From NCBI RefSeq assembly GCF_947241705.1, contig NC_079270.1, forward strand, positions 248,001 through 312,000: 64,000 nucleotides of DNA. The letters are read 5' to 3'. Positions 21,751 to 31,591 of this stretch are shown piece after piece. The notes beneath the pieces were generated by a model, which was given only the letters and a program-made list of their open reading frames with translations, did not search any database and was not told the DNA's origin. Positions within the stretch are counted from its first letter, which is position 1; every line of letters begins with the position of its first letter. The position numbers were made by a program, and so were the translations under genes. This DNA is from Saccharomyces mikatae IFO 1815 (Eukaryota > Ascomycota > Saccharomycetes > Saccharomycetales > Saccharomycetaceae).

Positions 21751-24700
21751 ATGACAAGTCTAATAGATTTAGGCAGGTATGTTGAAAGGACTCGCCATGG
21801 AGGGGATACAGAACCAAGATCTAAAAGAGTAAGAATCGCCGGAACTGACTTGTCTTCCTTCCAACCTGGAAGCGTTATTAGTGTCCGTTTGCAAGATTTT
21901 GTAACTTACACCTTGACCGAATTCAATCTTTCACCGTCTTTAAATATGATCATTGGACCTAACGGATCCGGAAAATCTACTTTTGTGTGCGCTGTGTGTT
22001 TAGGACTAGCTGGTAAGCCAGAATACATTGGGAGAAGTAAGAGAGTGGAAGATTTTATCAAAAATGGTCAGGATGTTTCAAGAATTGAAATTACTTTGAA
22101 AAATTCACCAAAGGTTAATGATATCGAAAATGTAAACGCACATGATGAAACAATAAAAATTACTAGAATCATTACTAGGTCTAAGAGGAGGTCAGATTAC
22201 CTAATAAACGACTGTGAGGTATCTGAAAGCGTGGTTAAAGCATTGGTTGCTCAGCTAAACATTCAGCTGGATAATCTTTGTCAATTCTTATCTCAGGAGC
22301 GTGTTGAAGAATTTGCCCGCTTGAAGTCAGTTAAACTGTTAGTGGAAACTATAAGGTCAATCGATTCAAGTCTTTTGGATGTGTTGGATGAACTAAGGGA
22401 ACTTCAAGGAAATGAGCAGTGCTTGCAAAAAGATCTTGACGTAAAAAAATCTAAAATTCTCCATTTGAGGCAAGAGAGCGATAAATTGCGGAAATCAGTA
22501 GAATCTCTTCGAGATTTTCAAAAGAAAAAAGGTGAAATTGAGTTGCACTCTCGATTATTACCTTATGTGAAGGTGAAAGATCACAAGGAAAAGCTAAACG
22601 TTTATAAAGAAGAGTATGAACGAGCGAAAGCTAACCTGAGAGCTATATTAAAGGACAAGAAACCATTTGCACATACAAAGAAAACATTAGAAAACCGGGT
22701 CGAAGAACTAACAGAAAAGTGTTCCATGAAAAACCACGATTTTTTGAAAGCAAAAGAAAAGGTTAACGAGATTTTCGAAAAACTAAATACTATTAGGGAT
22801 GATGTCATCAAAAAGAAAAGCCAGAATGAATATTACAGGGGTAGAACTAAGAAATTACAGGCTAACATTATCAGTACAAAGGAAGATTTACTAAGGAACC
22901 AGGAAATATTGGGGCAGACTTATCTACCTGAAAACAGCGTATTCGAAGATATAGACATTACGAGGAAAGATATTATCAGTAAAGAAGGGGGAATTCGAGA
23001 TCTCATTTCCGAAATTGACGCGAAAGCTAATGCCATTAATCATGAAATGAGGGGCATACAGAGGCAAGCGGAAGGCAAGACCAAATCCCTTACTACAACT
23101 GATAAAATTGGTATTTTAAACCAAGACCAGGATTTAAAGGAGGTTCGTGATGCTGTGTGGATGATCAGAAATGATGCAGAAATGAAAGGAAAAATTCTTG
23201 AACCACCTATAATGACAGTGTCTGCCATCAACCCTCAGTTTGCTGCATATCTAGCTCAATGCGTGGATTATAATACAAGTAAGGCTTTAACTGTTGTTGA
23301 CTCTGATTCTTACAGGTTATTTGCAAATTCGATTCTTGAAAAATTCAAAGTTAATTTGAGAGAATTATCCGATATTGACATCAAACCTCCTGTGCCCATA
23401 GAAGCAGTGAAGGATTTGGGGTTTGAAGGTTATTTGTCTGACTTCATTACTGGCGACAAGAAGGTTATGAAAATGCTTTGTCAAGTTAACAAAATACATA
23501 CTATACCTGTATCCAGAAGGGAATTGACGCCTGCCCAGATTAAGAAATTGATTACACCAACATCAAATGGAAAAGTTCTCTTTAAAAGGATTATTCATGG
23601 AAACAGACTAGTTGATATAAAGCAATCTGCATATGGTACTAGGCAGGTTTTTCCTACTGATGTTAATATAAAACAAACAAATTTCTACCAGGGGTCAATT
23701 ATGTCAAATGAACAGAAAATCAGAATTGAGAATGAAATTAGTGACCTCAAAAATGAATACAGTAATCGAAAATCCACATTAGACGTATTGTCAACCCAGA
23801 AGAGTGCTTATAGACAAGAATTATCTGAATTAGCTTCGAGAAACGATGACATCAATAAAAAAGCTCATCAACTAAATGAGGCTCGTAAAAAATATACGAT
23901 GAGGAAAAGCACAATAGAAACTCTGGAAGAGAAATTGGATCAACTAAAACGTGAAGCCAGGAAGGATGTATCACAAAAGATCAAGGATATCGATGACCAG
24001 ATTCAGCGATTATTACTCAATCAAACACATCTACTGTCGAAAATGGTCTCCTCGATGAATAGTTTAAAGAATTGTCAAAAAGAATTGATGAGTTCCCAAA
24101 TTCTTCATTTTGAAGCCCATAATATGGATGTTTCTATGAATGATGTGATCGGATTTTTTAATGAAAGAGAGGCTGATTTAAAGCGTCAATATGAGGATAA
24201 GAAAAGATTCGTAAAGGAAATGAGGGACACTCCTGAATTTCAATCCTGGATGCAAGAAATCAGATGTTATGACGAAGATACGAAGGAAAAACTGAATGAA
24301 GTAGCAGAAAAATATGAGAAGGACGGGAATTTCAATCTGTCGTTCGTTCAAGATGTGCTTGATAAATTAGAATCGGAGATAGCTATGGTGAATCACGACG
24401 AATCTGCAGTAACAATTCTGGATCAAGTGACAACCGAGTTGAGAGAGTTGGAACAGACGGTTCCTCGGCAAACTAAAGAGTTAGAGATCATTAGAGCAAA
24501 ATTGAAAGAAAACCATGCCGTTTTGGAACCTAAGTTGGATGATATAGTAGCAAAAATTTCTACAAGGTTTGCACGTTTATTTAATAATGTCGGGAGTGCT
24601 GGTGCAGTGCGCCTGGAAAAGCCAAAGGACTATTCTGAATGGAAGATTGAGATCATGGTTAAATTCAGAGACAATGCACCATTAAAGAAATTGGATTCCC

Positions 24701-25032
24701 ACACGCAGTCAGGTGGTGAAAGAGCTGTTTCTACAGTTCTTTACATGATTGCTTTGCAAGAGTTTACCTCTGCACCATTCAGAGTAGTGGACGAAATCAA
24801 CCAAGGTATGGATTCTAGAAATGAAAGGATTGTCCACAAAGCCATGGTAGAGAACGCGTGTGCTGAAAATACTTCTCAGTATTTCTTAATTACTCCAAAG
24901 TTATTGACTGGCTTGCATTATCATGAGAAGATGCGAATACACTGTGTCATGGCCGGTTCTTGGATTCCAAACCCTTCTGAAGATCCGAGAATGATACATT
25001 TCGGCGAAACATCTAATTACTCGTTTGATTAA
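21751..25032 (+). CDS. SMC5: SMC5 subunit of the Smc5/6 complex
   Basis: This is the ATPase core of the Smc5/6 complex, which resolves recombination intermediates and carries the SUMO ligase Mms21. The 1093 residues equal the S. cerevisiae length. The N-terminal ATPase half has Walker A GPNGSGKS (69-76). Two long coiled-coil arms follow, around a hinge near residues 450-630. The C-terminal half has the ABC signature [10 protein letters not shown] and Walker [11 protein letters not shown], completing the head. All motifs are intact. The shorter hinge and the C-terminal extension with [13 protein letters not shown] are typical of Smc5 rather than Smc1-4. Confidence 0.96.
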   Translation: MTSLIDLGRYVERTRHGGDTEPRSKRVRIAGTDLSSFQPGSVISVRLQDFVTYTLTEFNLSPSLNMIIGPNGSGKSTFVCAVCLGLAGKPEYIGRSKRVEDFIKNGQDVSRIEITLKNSPKVNDIENVNAHDETIKITRIITRSKRRSDYLINDCEVSESVVKALVAQLNIQLDNLCQFLSQERVEEFARLKSVKLLVETIRSIDSSLLDVLDELRELQGNEQCLQKDLDVKKSKILHLRQESDKLRKSVESLRDFQKKKGEIELHSRLLPYVKVKDHKEKLNVYKEEYERAKANLRAILKDKKPFAHTKKTLENRVEELTEKCSMKNHDFLKAKEKVNEIFEKLNTIRDDVIKKKSQNEYYRGRTKKLQANIISTKEDLLRNQEILGQTYLPENSVFEDIDITRKDIISKEGGIRDLISEIDAKANAINHEMRGIQRQAEGKTKSLTTTDKIGILNQDQDLKEVRDAVWMIRNDAEMKGKILEPPIMTVSAINPQFAAYLAQCVDYNTSKALTVVDSDSYRLFANSILEKFKVNLRELSDIDIKPPVPIEAVKDLGFEGYLSDFITGDKKVMKMLCQVNKIHTIPVSRRELTPAQIKKLITPTSNGKVLFKRIIHGNRLVDIKQSAYGTRQVFPTDVNIKQTNFYQGSIMSNEQKIRIENEISDLKNEYSNRKSTLDVLSTQKSAYRQELSELASRNDDINKKAHQLNEARKKYTMRKSTIETLEEKLDQLKREARKDVSQKIKDIDDQIQRLLLNQTHLLSKMVSSMNSLKNCQKELMSSQILHFEAHNMDVSMNDVIGFFNEREADLKRQYEDKKRFVKEMRDTPEFQSWMQEIRCYDEDTKEKLNEVAEKYEKDGNFNLSFVQDVLDKLESEIAMVNHDESAVTILDQVTTELRELEQTVPRQTKELEIIRAKLKENHAVLEPKLDDIVAKISTRFARLFNNVGSAGAVRLEKPKDYSEWKIEIMVKFRDNAPLKKLDSHTQSGGERAVSTVLYMIALQEFTSAPFRVVDEINQGMDSRNERIVHKAMVENACAENTSQYFLITPKLLTGLHYHEKMRIHCVMAGSWIPNPSEDPRMIHFGETSNYSFD

Positions 25033-25302
25033 CCTTTTTGTTTCTACATTTAAATATATATATATATATGTAAATGTGTTTGATAATTAGACGCTTGTCG
25101 TAGTATAACTAAAATGACTAATAGCTGCAGCAGTTTTACCTCATGAACATAAAGCTCTTAATATACATTATATTCAAATGGAGCGCGTTTAGGAAAAGTA
25201 ATAATGAATAATTTTAAGCTCTTCATCAAAAAGCACTAAAAACAAGTAGGCTGATTGCTGACAAATATATAGATTCACGCGAAAGTAGCCTGTAGAAAGG
25301 AT

Positions 25303-26910
25303 ATGATTCTGTCGAGGATACCGACACGTTCTTATTGTTCATCTTCTCAACTAACGAAGGGCGTGGGCCTATCCCCACTAAAAAAATCCCTTCTATCTAA
25401 GAGAATTAAAAAGGACATACATCCTTCTCTACCTGTCAGAACCAGATTTGCACCTTCTCCGACCGGACTTTTACACTTGGGATCGCTGAGAACAGCACTT
25501 TATAATTATTTACTAGCAAGAAATACCAATGGACAATTTTTACTTCGTTTGGAAGATACAGATCAAAAGAGGTTAGTACCTGGAGCAGAAAAGGATATCT
25601 ATGATGTTTTAAACTGGTGCAAAATAGAGTACGATGAAACAGTTGTAAGGCAGAGCGAAAGAAAACTGGTATATGACAAGTACGTGAAAATACTATTATC
25701 TTCTGGGATGGCATATAGATGTTTCTGTTCGAAGGAGCGATTGAATGATTTAAGACACTCAGCAATGGAACTGAAACCTCCTTCAATGGCAAGCTATGAT
25801 CGATGCTGTGCGCATTTGAAGGAAGAAGAAATAAACTCCAACCTAACTCAAGGTATACCCTTCACTGTGCGGTTTAAATCGCCCGAACAGTATCCAGTAT
25901 TTACTGATCTTTTACATGGAGAAGTTAATCTCCAACCACAAGTAAACTTTAATGACAAACGGTATGATGACCTTATCCTCGTCAAGTCTGACAAATTGCC
26001 AACCTATCACCTAGCAAACGTTGTAGATGACCATTTGATGGGGATAACACATGTGATAAGAGGTGAGGAATGGCTGCCATCTACACCTAAGCATATCGCG
26101 TTATATAATGCTTTTGGATGGGTTTGCCCAAAGTTCATCCACATTCCCTTGCTAACAACTGTTGGTGATAAGAAATTGAGTAAAAGAAAAGGTGATATGT
26201 CTATCTCAAGTTTGAAAAAGCAGGGAGTCTTGCCGGAGGCTTTGATTAACTTTTGTGCATTATTTGGTTGGTCTCCTCCAAGAGATTTGGCTTCGAAAAG
26301 GCACGAGTGCTTTTCGATGGAGGAATTAGAGAATCTTTTCAATTTGAATGGATTGACGAAGGGAAATGCCAAAGTTGATGATAAAAAATTGTGGTTTTTC
26401 AATAAGCATTTTCTGCAGAAAAGAATATCCAATCCTTTAATGTTGAAGGAACTTGTTGACGAGATCATGCCGTCTTTAGAGTCCATATACGACAATTCTA
26501 CCGTAAATCGTGAAAAAGTCGCAAAAATTCTACTGAACTGTGGTAGTTGTCTGACTAAAATTGGAGATTTTCATGATGAGTTTTATTATTTTTTTGAAAA
26601 GCCCAAGTACGATGATAATGATGCTGTCACTAAATTTTTAAGCAAGCATGAAAGCCGCTACATTGCTAGTTTGATAAAAAAGTTCGGAAAATTGCAAGAA
26701 GAGGCTACTATTCAAGATGTTGAATCAATGATCGATACAATGCATTATGAGCATGGTTTCTCTAGAAAAGATACATACCAGTCAATAAGATTTGCTCTTG
26801 CGGGATGTCATTCAGGCGCCAAAATAGCAGCCATGATTGATATCCTGGGCATTAAGGAGACTAACAAAAGACTATCCGAAGGTTTAGAATTTTTGAGAAA
26901 GGTAAAATAG
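25303..26910 (+). CDS. MSE1: Mitochondrial glutamyl-tRNA synthetase
   Basis: This is a class I synthetase that charges tRNA-Glu (and, in yeast mitochondria, mischarges tRNA-Gln for amidation) in the matrix. It is 535 residues, one fewer than I remember for S. cerevisiae. The HIGH-type motif is PSPTGLLHLGS (HLGS at 58-61) and the KMSKS-type motif is KLSKRKG (291-297). Between them lies the glutamate-specific insertion with a Cys/His cluster (CFCSKERLNDLRH, CCAH). The N-terminus MILSRIPTRSYCSSS is a typical mitochondrial presequence. A Puf3-type site follows the stop codon. Confidence 0.95.
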   Translation: MILSRIPTRSYCSSSQLTKGVGLSPLKKSLLSKRIKKDIHPSLPVRTRFAPSPTGLLHLGSLRTALYNYLLARNTNGQFLLRLEDTDQKRLVPGAEKDIYDVLNWCKIEYDETVVRQSERKLVYDKYVKILLSSGMAYRCFCSKERLNDLRHSAMELKPPSMASYDRCCAHLKEEEINSNLTQGIPFTVRFKSPEQYPVFTDLLHGEVNLQPQVNFNDKRYDDLILVKSDKLPTYHLANVVDDHLMGITHVIRGEEWLPSTPKHIALYNAFGWVCPKFIHIPLLTTVGDKKLSKRKGDMSISSLKKQGVLPEALINFCALFGWSPPRDLASKRHECFSMEELENLFNLNGLTKGNAKVDDKKLWFFNKHFLQKRISNPLMLKELVDEIMPSLESIYDNSTVNREKVAKILLNCGSCLTKIGDFHDEFYYFFEKPKYDDNDAVTKFLSKHESRYIASLIKKFGKLQEEATIQDVESMIDTMHYEHGFSRKDTYQSIRFALAGCHSGAKIAAMIDILGIKETNKRLSEGLEFLRKVK

Positions 26911-26931
26911 TAATTCGAGATGCAATAGAGT

Positions 26932-26941
26932 CATGTAAATA
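26932..26941 (+). promoter_or_regulatory. Puf3-type motif after MSE1
   Basis: CATGTAAATA fits the Puf3 recognition element CNTGTAHATA exactly. It starts 22 bases past the MSE1 stop, hence in the 3' UTR. Puf3 binds mRNAs of nuclear-encoded mitochondrial translation factors, the class to which MSE1 belongs. Confidence 0.6.
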
Positions 26942-27209
26942 CGTCATATATACATTCTAGTTAAAAACTATTGTTTAAGATTACTTTGTACTATAGTTAA
27001 ATTGAATTTTCTTGAAAGAAGCCGACCGAACGTTCTGGAAGAGATATAAAGGAACTGGATATTTGAAGCGAAATTTAAGGATAAAAGGAGGGATTTACGT
27101 TCGATTCGAAACATATCATTTAGGGATCTTTGAATGATAAACACGAAAACAAGCAGTTTGATAGATTCTAATATTAATAAAAAGTTTTTGAGTAAAGGTA
27201 AATAAAGTT

Positions 27210-27579
27210 ATGTTCGCTGCAATTGCTTCAGGAAATCCATTACAACTGTCAGTAGAAGTTCCCAATTCGAATGGCTTACAGCATACAATTGTCCTTTCTC
27301 GAACAAAACCTAAGTTATATTCCCATATAACGCTGTTTATATTGCCCAATGTCACCTTCCCTCAGGATTACATAGCTACGGTTTATTTCAAACTAAGTCC
27401 TCAAGAAGAGTTTAAATTGTTTGGTTACTTGAGTGGTGAGAAGCCTAGTGCGATATTTAAGGTACAGATACCCAGTTCCAGAAAAGATACCGGAGACGCG
27501 AGGGATGGATTGGGTGAGATAGACATGGATGTAGATGACGGTTCCGGTGCCACTGATCCGTTTACTGATGGAAATGGTA

Positions 27580-27618
<39 letters not shown>

Positions 27619-27974
27619 TATCGGAACTGATTATTGGTATCTCCATTGAGCCTAGAGAGCAAGGAATGATGAAACTTGAAGAATGGAAAGCCAGTATGAA
27701 TGCGGAAGCACAAAAGAATAACTCATTGGTGTTATCAAGACCTAATTTAGGGATAGTTAGAAATATTACCACCGCGGGGCAGTTAGCACAAGTATACCCG
27801 TCCTTGACACAAGAGTTGGCCGCAAAAATCGTTCAACATGCATATAATTATTTATCTGGGTTCTTAGATGCTCAGGGAAATGTGCCCATTAAAAGGTTTG
27901 ATACATGGTGGGACAAATTTAGGAATAGACTGGCTAATGACGGGACGTTTTTGGATGAAGTAACTAAAAATTAG
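27210..27974 (+). CDS. OPI10: Hikeshi-family protein Opi10
   Basis: The protein is 254 residues and belongs to the Opi10/Hikeshi family. Human Hikeshi carries Hsp70 into the nucleus on heat shock; the yeast mutant overproduces inositol. The N-terminal domain begins MFAAIASGNPLQL, and the C-terminal helical domain includes VYPSLTQELAAKIVQHAYNYL and FDTWWDKFRNRL. The linker holds a run of 12 asparagines encoded by an AAT/TAA microsatellite, which I believe accounts for most of the 8-residue excess over the S. cerevisiae protein. The ATG at 27210 is the first in frame. The gene ends convergently with SIL1, 89 bp away. Confidence 0.94.
27576..27617 (+). repeat. AAT trinucleotide microsatellite in OPI10
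   Basis: An uninterrupted AAT-type array of about 42 bp inside the coding frame yields the poly-asparagine run of Opi10. Because the unit is three bases, length changes keep the frame. Its ends are approximate by a base or two. Confidence 0.9.
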
Positions 27975-28063
27975 GCGCAATTACATAACTTTACCTAAAT
28001 TTACAAAAATTTCGGTCTAAAAAATACTGATATTAAAATATATATATATGCAATAATGGTGAG

Positions 28064-29326
28064 TCATAGCTCATCATTGAAATTCTTGATTCTGTGGGCC
28101 ATTGGGTTACCAAAAATTAAGTGTCTACTGTCGATAAGTTTCTTGTCGAATGAATCTTGTTCAATGTCTCTCTCTCGTAGCCCGTTGTCCAAATGAGATT
28201 GCCTTTCATCACATTGTTGCGCTAACCAATTCAAAAACCCTCTATTAATGGTCATATCGTTCTTGTAAATTTTTTTCAGGTTGTACAGGGTGTCAAAGAA
28301 AGTCCTTGTATGTAGTTCGTCTATACTTTTGTTTTGGATCATTTTCTGGAACTCATCCGCCCATTCTTGCAAATTTGAAGACCAGTTTTCAGCATTCCTT
28401 TTGTACAAAACTAGATTTGTATCCTCATTTTCGTGTATACCAGCCTTGAAAATTTTGCTGATCAGCTCCAATACCTTTATTTGCAACTGTTTGTCATTTT
28501 TGTTTTGTTCATATATATTTTGTAAAACCGCCGGAGAATATATGGAAAATTCTTGGGACGTTAGAGGTAATTCGTTCAAAATGGATAGGTATCTTTTCAT
28601 CAAGATATTAGAGGATTTGTGATTAGAATCATTCAGGTTTGACAAAGCGATCATTATTTTGCTTTTGAAACTTGCAAAATTCTCATTAATGAATTCGACG
28701 ACAGGAGGATTATTTCTTACACAGCTTGTAATGACTCTGGTACTTAACTCCCTTAACGTCAATGGTAGATTTTCATTAAAACTAACGTTGGTCAAAAGGG
28801 CAAATTCATGGACAATGATTTTGTAACCATGCTTGTAATCATGCGCAAATTCCATCACTTTGTCAAACTTATCCTCCAGTATAGTAACATTGTGTGGAGA
28901 TAAGGTTGAGTGAGAATCAATGATGCCTCTAATCTCTTGGAAATCGTTAGAGAACTCATAGTCATCAATCGATGGTTCTACATCTTCCAAGGAAACAACC
29001 AACTCATTACTACTGCTATTGCTAATATCTTCATCATTTATTCTTGCCTCTTTTAAACCAGTTTCCATATTGATTCTTATGCTTAAGCCACCAGGAAGAT
29101 CCTGGCCTGGTAGTATGGGCTTCCAATCGTGTGCAGGCACAAATATCTTCGGATAGCAATTGCCATCAACACAGATCGAGCTGCTTGGAATTTCTGGGTC
29201 TCCGATATCCTCTGCAGGCATAACTTCGTTTCGAGATGTCTCTGAGTTTAGAGGTGAAGGGGATACTGCACAGATCACTGGTCGCAAAGATAAGGCACTT
29301 AAAATTACGGGCAGAATTCGAACCAT
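28064..29326 (-). CDS. SIL1: ER nucleotide-exchange factor Sil1
   Basis: Sil1 is the nucleotide-exchange factor for the ER Hsp70 Kar2/BiP, of the armadillo-like Sil1/HspBP1 fold. I start at the ATG at 29326 (420 residues), because MVRILPVILSALSLRPVICA is the signal peptide that matches the known N-terminus. An upstream in-frame ATG at 29419 would add 31 residues before it and hide the signal sequence. N-glycosylation sequons are present (for example NVS and NDS). The C-terminus NFNDEL is an HDEL-like ER retrieval signal. A TACGTG core, bound by Hac1, lies 94 bp upstream. Confidence 0.93.
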   Translation of the reverse strand: MVRILPVILSALSLRPVICAVSPSPLNSETSRNEVMPAEDIGDPEIPSSSICVDGNCYPKIFVPAHDWKPILPGQDLPGGLSIRINMETGLKEARINDEDISNSSSNELVVSLEDVEPSIDDYEFSNDFQEIRGIIDSHSTLSPHNVTILEDKFDKVMEFAHDYKHGYKIIVHEFALLTNVSFNENLPLTLRELSTRVITSCVRNNPPVVEFINENFASFKSKIMIALSNLNDSNHKSSNILMKRYLSILNELPLTSQEFSIYSPAVLQNIYEQNKNDKQLQIKVLELISKIFKAGIHENEDTNLVLYKRNAENWSSNLQEWADEFQKMIQNKSIDELHTRTFFDTLYNLKKIYKNDMTINRGFLNWLAQQCDERQSHLDNGLRERDIEQDSFDKKLIDSRHLIFGNPMAHRIKNFNDEL

Positions 29327-29983
29327 ACTAGTCTTGTGTTCCTGGACGTGATTTAATATCTTAGACTTACAACTATTCGAAAACTGGTCGATTATAAGCG
29401 TCAAGGCGTGCTCCCTCATTACGTGGCCTTTTCACGCAGTTTAGTCTTTCTTAATCACTACATTCCGTTACCCGAAACCCAATTCTATCTTTAACTTGGA
29501 TCTGCCGACGCTACTTCTAACGTCTAGCACACCTCAACTGCTACTGATATTGTGAACTACGGTTATATTTCAAACCTGCACATATACCCTTCATTACATT
29601 CTTGCTGCGATTGCTAGGCTGTTGTGTATATAAGAAGAAAAATTAACTATGCATCTATGTAACGGAACTTCTGTGGGCAAACTTAATACCGCCTCCTCTT
29701 GAGTGGCAGCATGCCGGTCTCTTTCCATACCTCCCATTACAGTTCTTTTTCTGTTGTTTTTCTTTCTTATCATCTTCATTATCTTTGCTTTCTTTTGTTC
29801 ATAATTCCTCGAGAAAAAAAAACTCCGCAGAGGATTTTTCACTTTTTATTTTTGTTTATACTATAAATAGGCAGGTCCCTGAACTGATCTGCTGACAGCG
29901 CTGCATTTCATACAAAGCAGTAAACGTTCACCTAGAACAAGCATATTATACCACTCGTTATTCAAATAGAGCTCTAATTGGCC
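29327..29983. promoter_or_regulatory. Divergent promoter SIL1/GAS5
   Basis: No gene. The SIL1 side holds TACGTG (29420-29425), a candidate unfolded-protein element, and a GACGTG at 29345-29350. The GAS5 side has long T/C runs near 29740-29860 and a TATA-like CTATAAATAG at 29861-29870, about 115 bp before the GAS5 start. Confidence 0.4.
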
Positions 29984-31426
29984 ATGCAACTACGTTCTCT
30001 TGTAAGTGCCTTCGTTTTGAGTGCTGGTTTGGCTCAGGCTGCTAGCAGCAGCAACAGCTCTACACCCTCCATTACAGTCAAGGGTAATGCTTTTTTTAAT
30101 TCCGAGTCAGGACAAAGATTTTATATTCGTGGTGTTGACTATCAGCCCGGTGGTTCTTCTAACTTAACTGATCCCTTAGCTGATGCTTCTATCTGCGATA
30201 GAGACGTCCCCGTTCTGAAAGATCTAGGAATAAATACGATCAGAGTTTATACCGTAGATAACTCACAAGACCACACCCATTGTATGAATTTATTGCAGGA
30301 CAATGGTATCTACTTGATTTTAGATGTTAACACTCCCACTAGTGCTATTTCCCGTTTCGATCCAGCTTGCTCCTACAACTCTGACTACTTACAAAATGTG
30401 TTTGCCACAATCGATGCCTTTGCTGACTATAGTAATGTTCTCGGGTTCTTTGCTGGTAATGAAGTGATTAATAGCGTTAATACCACTAATACTGCCACCT
30501 ATGTCAAGGCTGTAGTCAGAGATATGAAGAAATACATTAAGGCTAGGAAATACAGACAAATTCCGGTAGGTTATTCAGCTGCTGATATTGTCGGTAACAG
30601 ACAATTGGCCGCCGAATATTTCAACTGTGGTGATGATGCTGATGCTAGGATTGATATGTTTGGTGTTAATGATTATTCTTGGTGTGGTGAATCTTCATTG
30701 GTAGTATCAGGTTATGCCCTCAAGATGAAGTTATATGAAGATTACTCTGTCCCTGTTTTCTTGAGTGAATTTGGTTGCAACCAGGTCAAAAGTTCCCGTC
30801 CATTCACGGAAATTGAAGCTATCTACTCTACTCAAATGTCTTCTGTGTTCTCTGGCGGGTTAGTCTACGAATATTCCAACGAAACTAACAATTATGGGTT
30901 GGTTCAAATTAATGGTGACAAAGTCACTAAGTTGACGGATTTTGAAAACTTGAAAAACGAATACGGTAAAGTATCTGACCCACGAGGTGATGGTGGTTAC
31001 AGTACTTCCTACAACTATTCTACATGTCCAGAATATGAAAAAAATGTTTGGGAAGCTAACAATACTTTACCAGAAATGCCAAGTGCTGCCTCAGTCTATT
31101 TCAAATCTGGAGCAGGTTCCCCAATGGGAACTGGCATTGCCACACAACAAAGTTGTGATTCTAAGGATGATGACGAGGACGACGAAGACACTTCTTCTTC
31201 TTCTTCTGTTTCTTCATCCTCGGAATCATCATCTTCGACTTCCAAGGTATCCTCCTCTTCCTCTTCTTCCTCTTCGGCTTCCATAAGTGAAACTAGCTTG
31301 GTAAAATCCGCCGCATCTGCCACTTCATCCAGTCAATCGTCCTCAAAATCAAAGGGCGCTGCTGGAGTCACCAAGATCCCATTAGTTTTCCGTGCCTTTG
31401 CTGAACTTTATAATTTAATTTTATGA
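29984..31426 (+). CDS. GAS5: GPI-anchored beta-1,3-glucanosyltransferase Gas5
   Basis: This GH72 enzyme elongates and remodels beta-1,3-glucan in the cell wall, held at the plasma membrane or wall by a GPI anchor. The ATG at 29984 begins a signal peptide (MQLRSLVSAFVLSAGLAQAA) and gives 480 residues. The catalytic acid/base is E160 in FFAGNE, and the nucleophile is E262 in FLSEFG. Conserved cysteines and many NxS/T sequons are visible. A serine-rich low-complexity stretch lies near residues 400-450, followed by the small-residue region KSKGAAG and a C-terminal hydrophobic GPI signal (IPLVFRAFAELYNLIL). There is no Cys-box domain, which separates it from Gas1/Gas2. The gene is convergent with YAP7. 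Confidence 0.96.
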   Translation: MQLRSLVSAFVLSAGLAQAASSSNSSTPSITVKGNAFFNSESGQRFYIRGVDYQPGGSSNLTDPLADASICDRDVPVLKDLGINTIRVYTVDNSQDHTHCMNLLQDNGIYLILDVNTPTSAISRFDPACSYNSDYLQNVFATIDAFADYSNVLGFFAGNEVINSVNTTNTATYVKAVVRDMKKYIKARKYRQIPVGYSAADIVGNRQLAAEYFNCGDDADARIDMFGVNDYSWCGESSLVVSGYALKMKLYEDYSVPVFLSEFGCNQVKSSRPFTEIEAIYSTQMSSVFSGGLVYEYSNETNNYGLVQINGDKVTKLTDFENLKNEYGKVSDPRGDGGYSTSYNYSTCPEYEKNVWEANNTLPEMPSAASVYFKSGAGSPMGTGIATQQSCDSKDDDEDDEDTSSSSSVSSSSESSSSTSKVSSSSSSSSSASISETSLVKSAASATSSSQSSSKSKGAAGVTKIPLVFRAFAELYNLIL

Positions 31427-31591
31427 GTTATTGACCCGTGCTTACGAAACGGTATTCAACTGGCGGTAAATGCTGCTTACTTTGAAAGTTCCGAAAATAG
31501 AAAAACATAATTAATAATACTATTATAAAACTTCATATATATATATATAGCTATATGCGCTATTAAGCTTTCACTTTTCTATTTCAAGACT

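Noticed and set aside
31096-31323. Acidic and leucine-rich frames over the GAS5 serine tract
   Set aside because: Low-complexity TCT/TCA repeats produce open frames in other phases; the GAS5 frame explains the DNA.
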